Part shown: positions 55,691-64,000 of the stretch, piece by piece
Position numbering within the stretch: the stretch's first letter is position 1
Layout: each line of letters starts with the position of its first letter
Assembly (NCBI GenBank): GCA_028571685.1
Contig: CM053143.1
Span: forward strand, 141,332,829-141,396,828
Origin: Heterohyrax brucei
Taxonomy: Eukaryota > Chordata > Mammalia > Hyracoidea > Procaviidae
Length of the DNA stretch: 64,000 nt
Direction of reading: 5' to 3'
Position numbers and translations under genes: made by a program
The notes under the pieces: model-generated
Told to the model about the DNA's origin: nothing
What the model saw: the letters and a program-made list of their open reading frames with translations, nothing else
Databases searched by the model: none

Positions 55691-56263
55691 TTTACAATTC
55701 AATATTCTTCATCAACACCATAATTCAAAGGCATTCAGCCTTCTTCAGTCTCTCTTACTCACTGTCCAGCTTTTGCATGTATGTGAAGTGATTGAAAACG
55801 GTTATGGCTTGGGTCAGATGTACCTTAGTTCTCAAGGTGATATTTTTGCTTTTCAACACTTTAAAGAGGTCTTTGGAAGCAGATTTGCCTGTTGCAATAG
55901 ATTGTTTGATTTCTTTACATTGTTTAATTTATTGACTGTTGTTTCCATGGACATTGATTGTGGTTTCAAGTAAACTGAAGTCCCTGATGATTTCAATCTT
56001 TTCTCCATTTATCTTATTGTTGTTTATTAGTTCAGTTATGAGGATTTTTGTGTTCTTTATGGTGAAGTGTAATCAATAGTGAAGGTTGTAGCATTTGATC
56101 TTTATCAGTGCTTCAAATCCTCTTAACTTTCAGCAATCAAGGTGGTGTCATTTTTGTGCCACAGATTGTTAATTAATCTTCTGCCAGTCTCGATGTTGCG
56201 TTCTTCATGTAGTCCAGTGTTATGCAGTGAATTGTGTTCTCCAAAAATACCTGTCAACTTAGG

Positions 56264-56690
56264 GATTACAATAGAGGATTCCAGACAGAGCTGGAGAAAA
56301 ATGTACAACAAAATTCTAACTCACAAAACAAACAGACAAGCAAAAACCCAAACTTACTGGCCTGACAAAGACTAGAGAAACCCACAGGCACCCTTTTAGC
56401 TTAGTAAGAAAGTCACTCCTAAGCTCACTCTTCCCGCAAAGATTAGACAAGCCTATTGAAAAAAACAAAAAAAAAAAAAAAAAGAAACTGAAAGGGTACA
56501 CACGCCCGGGGGCAAGGATAAAAAGACAGAAAGGGACAGAAAAGCTGGTAATAGGAACCAAAACCAAGAAGCGTAAGTGTTGACATTTTGTAGGATTGTT
56601 AACCAATGTCACAAAACAATATGTGTACTCTCTGCTTAATAAGAAGTTAATTTGTTCTCTAAACCTTCATCTAAAGTAGTGTATATATAT
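56264..56690 (+). mobile_element. L1 3' end inserted in LTR
   Basis: 'TTGTTAACCAATGTCACAAA' plus ACAATATGTGTACTC and 'TAAACCTTCATCTAAAGTAG' are an L1 3' untranslated region. AACTTAGG and AACTTGG at the edges fit a short target duplication. Confidence 0.65.
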
Positions 56691-57004
56691 AAATATATAT
56701 AAACTTGGTTGGGCCACTTTTCTCAGTGATTGCATGATTGTCCATTTTGTGATCTGGTATGAGTTTCCTGTGTGTTGTAAATCCTGTCTCTGTGTCAATG
56801 AGATAGGATTAGCAGCAGTTATGTTAATGAGGCAGAACCCAACCTACAAAACTGAACTGTATCTTGAGCCAATCTTCTTTGAGATACAAAAGAGAGAAGT
56901 GAACAGAGAGACATAGGGACCTCATACCACCAAGAAAGTCTAAACAGGAGAACAGCAAGTCCTTTGGGCTTGAGGATCCTGCACAGAGAAGCTCCTAAAC
57001 CAGG

Positions 57005-57514
57005 TATTTTAGTCATCTAGTGCTGCTATAACAGACACACCACACATGGATGCCTTTAACAAAGAGAAATCTATTCTCTCATGGTCAAGCAGGCTGGAAG
57101 TCCAAATTCAGGACACCAGCTCCAGGGAGAGACTTTCTTTGCTGTGTCAACTCTAGAGGAAAGTCTTTGTCATCAATATTTCTATGGGCTAGGAGCTTCT
57201 CTTCACACTAATCTTAGATCCAAAAGATGCATTCTACTTCTGGCACTGCTCCATGGTGATAAGAGGTCCCTGTATCTTTCTGCTTGCTGCTGTCATTTGT
57301 GTCTCAAAAGAGATTGGCTTATAACATTATCTGATATTGTAGATCTCATCATTATAAGTGCCACTAATCTGTCTCATTACACCACAGTGATGTGATTTAC
57401 AACACACAGGAAAATCACATAACATGACAAAATAGGAGACAATCACACAATACTGGGAATCATGACCTAGCCAAGTTGATGGATGCTTTGGTGGACACAA
57501 TTCAATCTATGACA
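57005..57514 (-). mobile_element. MaLR-like solo LTR inside a MaLR-like LTR
   Basis: 'TATTTTAGTCATCTAGTGCT' to CACAATTCAATCTATGACA. Flanks CCAGG (57000-57004) and CTAGG (57515-57519) fit a 5-bp target duplication with one change. Confidence 0.87.
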
Positions 57515-57551
57515 CTAGGGAAAGATGGATGACAAAGCCCTTCCTCCAGAG

Positions 57552-57573
57552 CAGAGAGAGAGAGAGAGAGAGA
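57552..57573. repeat. (GA)n microsatellite
   Basis: About 11 AG/GA units within the LTR body. Confidence 0.9.
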
Positions 57574-58761
57574 AAGGCTCCCCCTGGAGCTGATGACTGA
57601 ATACAGACTTGTGGCCTATTAGACTGTGAAACAACAAACTTTTGTTGGTTGAAGCCACCTGCTTGTGGTATTTCTGTTACTACAGCACTAGATGACTAAG
57701 ACATTCAAATTCTCATATTATTTGCTCAGCATACAGATTGAATAAGTGTGAAGAAAGGATGCAACCCTGACTCACACATTTGCTGACTTCAAATCATGCA
57801 ATCTTTCTTTATTTTGTTTAAAAGACTAGCTCTTGGTCTGTGTACAGGTTCCACATGAGCACAACTAAGAGTTCTGAAACTCCCATTCTTCACAATGTTA
57901 TTCATATTCTGTTATGAGCCATACAGTTGAACACCTTTGTGTAGTCAATAAAACACAGGTAGACGTTTCCTGGTGTTCTCTGCTTTCAGCCAAGAGCCAT
58001 CCAACATCAGTGTTCCACTTTCTCTTCTGAATTTAGCATGAATTGATGGCAGGTCCTTGTCAGTGTACTGCTGCAACCTCTTTTGAATAATATTCAGCAA
58101 AATTTTACTTGTATGTGATATTAACAATATTGTTTGGTTTTTCTGCATTCTGTTGTATCACCTTTCTTGAAGGATCCAAATATGGATCTCTTTTAGTCCG
58201 CTTGCCTGACATCTGTCTTTCAAGTTTCTTGGTGTATATAAATGAGTACCCCCAAATTGCATCTGTTTTTTGAAATACCTCAATTTTTGTTTTGTCAATT
58301 TCTGGAGACTTGTTTTCCGCCAAGCCTTCAGTGCAGCTTGAACTTCTTCTTTCAGTATCATGAGTCTTGATCATGTACTGCTTCCTGAAATGGTTGAACA
58401 CTGACCAATTCTTTCCGATACAGTGACTCTGTATAGTCCTTCCATCTTTTTTTGATGTGTCCTGTATCACTGAACATTTGCCAAGAGAATCTTTCAAAAT
58501 TTTGCTTGAGACTTGAATTTTTTTCTTCAGTTATTTCAGCTTCAGAAATGCCAAATGTATCTTTTCCTTTTGCTTTCTCACTGCAGGTCTTTGTGCATTT
58601 CATTATAATAAATTTACATATCCAACAAATAACTGGTATCTTTAATTTATAGAGAACTTTAAAAATGCAACAGAAAAAAAATCAAACGAGAAAATGGACC
58701 ATGAAAAGATGTTTTACAGATGATAAAAAATAAACACGTAAATGGATGTTCAGCTCATTTT

Positions 58762-59090
58762 TGGTTATTAAGTGCTGTCAGTTCAGTTCCAACTCATAGT
58801 GATGCTATGTATAACAGAACAAAACACTGTCTGGTCCTGCACCATCCTCACAATCATTGTTATGCTTGTACCCTTTCTTATAGCCATGTGTCAGTTCATC
58901 TCGTGGAGGGTCTTCCTCTTTTTCACTGACCCTTAACCAATCATAATACCCTTGTCACCCTTCTGGTAACACATCCAAAGTATGTGAGATGTAGTTTCAC
59001 CATCTTTGCTTCTAAGGAGCATTATGGTTGTACTTTTTCCATGACAAATTTGCCTGTCCTTCCGGCAGTCCACAGTGTAGTCAATATTTA
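58762..59090 (-). mobile_element. RTE LINE 3' end
   Basis: 'AGTGATGCTATGTATAACAG' then 'GTCCTGCACCATCCTCACAA' to GGCAGTCCACAGTGTAGTC. Confidence 0.8.
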
Positions 59091-59129
59091 ATTAATTTTT
59101 TTCTTGGTTTTCTTTATTCACTGACCAGC

Positions 59130-60000
59130 TGCCACAATGAGATAACACTACTGACCTATCAGAATGACTAAAAAGATATTAAAAACCAAATACTAGTGAA
59201 GATGTGGAGAAACTGAATCATTCATATGACTAGAGGAAATGTAAAATGGTGCAACCATTCTAGAAAACAGTTCAGTAGTTTCTTTGAAAGGAAACCCTGG
59301 CGGTGTAATGGTTAAGTGCTATGACTGCTAAGTAAAAGGTTGGCAGTTCAAATCCACCATGTGCTCCTTGGAAACTCCATGAAACAGTTCTACCTTACTC
59401 TGTAGGGTTGCTATAAATCAGAATCTGCTCAACAGCAGCAGGTTTATCATTCACCTCAGCAGTTATACTCTTGGGTGTTTATCCCAGAGAAATTAAAACT
59501 TACTTTTATATGGAAACCTGTACATGAATATCTATGCAGCTTTGTTTGCAATAGCCCCAAACTGGAATAGCCCAGATGTTCTTCAATGAATGACTGTTTA
59601 AACAAACTGATGTATCAACACCATGTGCTGATAGTCAGCCATAAAAAAAATGAATTTTGACATATGTGACACCCTAGATGAATATCCAGAAAATTACACT
59701 GAGTGAAAAAAATCCAAACCCCCAAAGATTACATACTGTATTATTCCATTTATATAACATTCTTGAAGTTATATATTATATAAATGGAGAATATGTTAGT
59801 GGTTGCCTGGGGTTGAGGAAGGGATGGGGGTGAGGGAGAACTGGATGTGGTTGTAGAAGGCCAACATCAGGTATTCTTACAGTGATGGAGATTTTCTGTA
59901 TCTTGTCAGTATTAATGTCAATAAAGAAATTGTGAGGTTGTACTGGAGTTTTGCAAGCTGTTACTATTGGGGAAAACTAAGTAAGAGGTATCTGTGACTG
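59130..60000 (+). mobile_element. old L1 (L1M-type) 3' end, split by a SINE
   Basis: 'GATGTGGAGAAACTGAATCA' and, after the SINE, TGGGTGTTTATCCCAGAGAA and 'TTAGTGGTTGCCTGGGGTTG' are typical of ancient L1 3' regions. Confidence 0.82.
59287..59445 (+). mobile_element. type A SINE nested in L1
   Basis: 'GAAACCCTGGCGGTGTAATG' to TCTGCTCAACAGCAGCAGG. Confidence 0.88.
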
Positions 60001-60400
60001 CTTGCAAATCTACAACTTACCTCAAAAACTTTAATAAAAAATTGAATAATGAGAAGCTTCAAAATATCTGAATCAGCAAACATTAATTCACCAGGTAGTT
60101 AATATATGCCAGGGACCATTCTAGATGCTAAAGGTGTAACAGGAAATCAGAATTCAAGTCCTAGTTCTCAGGGGACTTACATTCTAGTGGGGCAGAGAGA
60201 AACAATTAACAAAGAAAGAAACTCCTATTCCAGTACTCATAAATTCTGTCACTAAAAGTAAGTCATTTTAACGATTTAGAAAATGATTAAGGAAAAAGGT
60301 AGTACAGCGGTTGAAGGAGACCTCTGGGGAGGAGATGGCATGTACATTGAGGTTTACGGCAGCTAGTGTGATTTGTGACATGTTACATTGAGATGTCAAA
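60001..60400. other. unassigned sequence
   Basis: About 400 bp, nothing recognised. Confidence 0.4.
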
Positions 60401-60562
60401 AAAAAAACCAAACCCACTGCCATCTAGTCAATTCCAATTTATAGAGACCCTATAGGACAGAGTAGAACTGCTCTATAGCATTTCCAAGGAGCATGTGGTA
60501 GATTTGAACTGCTGATCTTTTAGTTAGTTGCCATAGTACTTAGCCACTATGCCACCAGGGTT
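60401..60562 (-). mobile_element. type A SINE
   Basis: 'CCAAACCCACTGCCATCTAG' to ATGCCACCAGGGTTTTC. Flanks AGATGTCA and AGGTGTCA suggest a target duplication. Confidence 0.88.
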
Positions 60563-61604
60563 TTCAAGGTGTCACTTAGGTATAGATACTCTAGGAAGAG
60601 ATGCCCACAAAGTAGGAATAGAGACATAGGTTTTCATTCATTGTTATAGGGCTGAATGTTTAATGTTCATTGGAAAAATAATAAAAACAAAGGTGACAGG
60701 GTACAGAGAGGATAGAAAGAACCAAGGAAACAATCCTCATGAGTTAACATGCACATTCATCTCGGGAGAGAACACTTTTCTGCACTAATCTGTTTCCTTT
60801 TGGTTTCACTTTTCCTCCTCACCCTCCTAACCCTGGAGTTTATCTGCTGAAGAGATACCTTGGGTCTCTTTTCTTCTCTGACTTCTCCACTCTTTGGAGA
60901 TTTATCAAACCTAGAAGCTTCTGAGTCCCATTAGTAGGTATCAAGCAAATTTTCTGAAATTCAGTTTGGAGAACTAGTGATGGAAAAAGCAGAAATTCAA
61001 TACATATCTGACAGACCCTAAAATTCACTGTTTTGATTTTATAGGAATTGGAGCACCCTGGCCCAGAATAAATATTCAAGACAAATTTTCCTGCAGGTTT
61101 CCTTAAACCTTTCTGTTCTTGTTAACATAAATATTGTTTGTATGTTTTATTTATAGCCTGTGTTTTGAAATCAATAAACAGAAATGAGACTTGTGGGATG
61201 ATCATCTATTACCTCCTTTTCTTTCTTTGTTAACAGAGAGTCCATCAATAAAAACAAGTTTTATAGAGGCAGAGGTTATCTCTCGAAATAATTTCTATTT
61301 CAAGCTTCAAATATCTTTTATTCTGCAATTGACACATATTCTCTAGTCCATAGGGAGCTCTTTCCACACAGTCAGAAATAGCTCAGATTATTAAAAGTCC
61401 TTCCAAATCACTTTAAATGTTGGTTGGTTTTGTAAATCCTTTATATTGAGGCTAAAAAAGCAAAACCAGTGTCTTCATTAAGTTAGTCTCAACCAGTCAC
61501 AACTCTGACTCACAGCAGTTCCATGTATATTGAATTAGAACTCAGGATGGAGCTTCCATGTGTGTCAGATTAGAAGTGTGATTTACAGGATTTATGTATT
61601 TTAT
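60563..61604. other. unassigned sequence
   Basis: About 1.04 kb; a weak reversed SINE scrap near 61480-61550 (CAGTGTCTTCATTAAGTTAG onward). No gene seen. Confidence 0.4.
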
Positions 61605-62685
61605 AGTTTATTTTTTGTTCTTGTCGCAAATATACACAGCAGAACATAAATCAATTCAACAATTTCTACACATACAATTCAGTAACACTGATGACATTCT
61701 CTTTGACCTTTCTTTTCTGAGTTGCTCTTCCTTTGTTAACATAAACTCACTGCCCCCTAAATTTCACATCTGATTTTTTGAGTTGCTCTTGTCAGTTTGA
61801 CCCCATGTAAATAAATCTTCAAATAGCACAAAGGAAACAATAGTTGGTTTTAAGAAGACTTTGGGCTTAAATTTTAATGTTTCAAGGTTATCTCAGGGCA
61901 ATAGTTTCAGGGATTCATTCAGCCCCCATAGCTCCAGATTTGAAATTGTTTTTTGCCCCTTTTCATCAGGATTCTTCTATACAATATTTGGTTCAGTTAT
62001 GCTAAGTGGGTACCATCCACTTCTTCTGGTCTCATGACAAAGCACACGGTTATGCATGGAAGCAGTTAGGCATATGTTCCATTTTCTCTTCTTAGTCCTG
62101 ACTCTTCCTGTTCCTTCAGGCACATAGAAACTAGTTACTGTACTTGATATGGCCATTGCAAACTTTTAAGATTCTAGACATTATACAAAGAACTAGGAGG
62201 TAGAACAGAGGCACTAGACACAGCATTAGGACAGTTAACCGGGATGTCCCACAATTAGATTCTACATATTGTGCAACTATTATCACGATCTTTATTTAAG
62301 TCATTCTACCACTATTAGCATGAATCAATGTCCCCTAAATAAAAAATATCTTTTGGCTCCTCCCTCTTACCCTGGTACTCAGGTAGCCTTTAAATCATCT
62401 TTGTTTCCTAAATATTGGCTTATCTAATACAAGTGAGATCATGAAGTATGGTATGTTTTGTATTGTATGTTTTGTTTTTCTTGCTAGTTGTGCCTTCTCC
62501 TCATGAGGTATTTTTGTAAACATTTACAAAACATCCTGTAGGAGGTGGGCACAGTGGACAAAAATATGTAGAATGTGGATGTTATTTGTGTAAAAACACA
62601 GTATTTGCCCTTTTGCAACTGACTTTTTTCAATATGTTTTCAAAGTTCCTCCATGTTGTGGGGTTCATCAGGACTTCATTTCTTA
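61605..62685 (-). mobile_element. interspersed repeat, probably an L1-type 3' region
   Basis: 'AATTCAACAATTTCTACACA' plus TACAATTCAGTAACACTGAT recurs at 8206. Later blocks ('AGGTTATCTCAGGGCAATAG', 'ACCATCCACTTCTTCTGGTC') are laid out like the reversed L1 3' regions elsewhere in the window. The family name is uncertain. Confidence 0.55.
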
Positions 62686-64000
62686 TTTTATTTTATTTCT
62701 TTATTTTTTTTATTTTTTTATTTAACATAACTGAGTGAAAATGTACATTCACATGAAAATTTACATGCCCCCCTATATGCAGCTTCCACTGCTCTCCCTG
62801 TCTGGTGACTGCACACTGTTCCTCTCTGCTCCATACATGTCTCATCCTCCCAATAGTCTCCTTTCCCCTCCTCTCTGTCCACTCCCCTTCCTCCAGCCAG
62901 AGGTCAGCAAGATGATATCCTATAGATGTATAGAACCATAAAGTGCTTCCAACATATGGTTACTCTGCATTGCCAAGTCCATTCCATTCCTGTCCAAAGA
63001 GTGGACCTTTGTTATAATTTATGGGAACGGGCAGCATCAGGGCCGGGGGCCATGCTCTCAGAGGAACCCCAAAACCGCTGGACCATCAATTGAGGTCTTT
63101 TAGTGGAGATCTCATGATGCACCTCTTTTTATTGTGTTGCCACTGAAGCTCCTCTCTGTGAGCTCCGTCATGGCTATCACTGGTGGTGGCCGGGCACCAT
63201 CCGGTTCTTCCGGTCCCAGGTCGATGTAAGCACCCACTCTTATGGGTCTCTCTGTCTTCTCGGTTGTCTTTACCGCATGCCATTTTGGCCCTCGGTGAGC
63301 ATCCAATCCTGCTGAGTTGGGACCATTTGCTGTGTCCTCGGATGGCAGCTTGGCAGCTTTTAAGACCCCAGACGCCACTCACCAATGTGGGGTGCAGAGA
63401 GCTCTCTTAGCAAAACGCTAGTTGTGCCAATTGGCCTGGAATTCGCCTAAGAGCATGGTCCCCCGCCCCCCACCCCAGCTACTCTATCCTTGCAGTATTG
63501 AGTTAAGATGGAAGGAGTACTCAAGTTATGCTGAAGTCCACTTAATGTTGTTGTTGTTCCTAATGTGTGCTGTCACCGCTTTCTCCCAACTAGATTTCTA
63601 GTAACTACCTAAACTAAACCCTCCCCCCTTGCCCTCCCTCCCTCCCTCCCCTCCCTTGCAGCTGTCAAAGAGTCTTTTCTTCTATACACAAGTCTGTTTT
63701 TGAGATCTTATCGTAGAGGTCTCATACAGTATTTGTCCTTTTGTCGCTGACTACTTTCACTCAACATAATGTCTTCCAGTTGAAACCAGGTTAGGAGATG
63801 TTTCCTGGAATCATCGTTATTCTTTATCATTGCGTAGTGCTCCATTGAGTATATGTACCACAGTTTACCTATCCATTCTTCTATTGTTGGGCATCTGGGT
63901 TGATTCCACCTTTTTGCTATTGTGGACTGTGCCGCGATAAACATTCTGGTGCATGCATCCGTTGGTGTGAAAGGCCTTGAATCTGTAGGATATATTCCAA
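62686..64000 (-). mobile_element. L1 3' region, runs off the window
   Basis: Begins with a T-rich run (reversed poly(A)), then 'CGGGCACCATCCGGTTCTTC', AGCTTTTAAGACCCCAGACG, 'CACTCAACATAATGTCTTCC' and 'TCTTTATCATTGCGTAGTGC'. It is better preserved than the copy at 38980. The rest lies beyond 64000. Confidence 0.85.

Larger units (their letters stand above)
56219..57703 (+). mobile_element. MaLR-like LTR in RTE, itself split twice
   Basis: Left end 'TGTTATGCAGTGAATTGTGT', right end CACTAGATGACTAAGACA. The body resumes at 56691-57004 and 57515-57703 around an L1 piece and a second LTR. Confidence 0.83.
54262..58645 (-). mobile_element. RTE (BovB-like) LINE, 3' half, split by nested LTRs
   Basis: Reversed. 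The 3' tail (TTCTGCACCATCCTTGC) is at 54262-54598, the RT C-terminal part at 55690-56218 (CTTTAAAGAGGTCTTTGGAA), and RT core pieces at 57704-58645 ('AGTCAATAAAACACAGGTAG', CTCTGCTTTCAGCCAAGAGC). Insertions at about 54600-55690 and 56219-57703 separate them. Frames are broken throughout. Confidence 0.88.

Noticed and set aside
62686-64000. Short minus-strand ORFs near the right edge as a host gene
   Set aside because: They fall in an L1 3' region whose blocks recur at 38980-40337 and 24870-25575.
1-64000. CRISPR array, bacterial operons or phage
   Set aside because: No spaced direct repeats or ribosome-binding-site-led ORFs; the repeat content is mammalian.

Overview
This is non-coding, repeat-dense mammalian DNA. 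It points to an afrotherian, most likely a paenungulate such as an elephant. The reasons are dozens of tRNA-derived SINEs whose tails read like 'GGGTCGCTATGAGTCGGAAT' followed by a CGACTCGACGGCA-type end, RTE (BovB-like) LINEs that share that tail, L1 3' ends of the matching type, and many MaLR-like LTRs. I found no host protein-coding exon, tRNA gene, rRNA gene or CRISPR array that I could support. Family names are from memory of consensus sequences and were not checked by search.

Layout. 1-14.6 kb: solo MaLR-like LTRs, SINEs (several nested) and a MER5A-like DNA transposon. 14.63-23.38 kb: one 8.7-kb endogenous retrovirus (ERV) on the minus strand. It has two LTRs (about 550 and 532 bp), a primer-binding site matching tRNA-Ile, a polypurine tract, and decayed gag, protease, reverse transcriptase, RNase H, integrase and env. 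24-41 kb: SINEs, RTE and L1 pieces, a 376-bp local duplication, a TG-rich minisatellite and otherwise unassigned sequence. 41.5-47.4 kb: a broken minus-strand L1 holding two SINEs and a fold-back mariner element. 47.4-54 kb: low-density old repeats. 54.3-58.6 kb: a minus-strand RTE split by nested LTRs. 58.7-64 kb: RTE, L1 and SINE remains, with an L1 running off the right edge.

The most unusual signal is inside the ERV. Between integrase and the env transmembrane region, on the coding strand of the provirus, lies about 107 codons that resemble the immunoglobulin V-set domain of the SIRP (signal-regulatory protein) family. Both cysteines, the E-L start with family spacing, an R-N-N-x-D-F-S-I stretch and a Y-x-C-V-K-F stretch are visible. 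This looks like a host immune-receptor domain captured by a retrovirus. It is now broken by one in-frame stop and one frameshift. A MaLR LTR with a perfect 5-bp target duplication later landed in the integrase, so the provirus is old.

Labels used below. 'Type A SINE' is the common tRNA-derived afrotherian SINE (head CCTGGTGGTGCAGTGGTTAA-like). 'Type B SINE' is the related form with a CAAATGGTTAA head and a 'GAAGAAAGG(C)CTGG' middle. 'Gly-RTE SINE' is a tRNA-Gly-like head joined to an RTE-like body.
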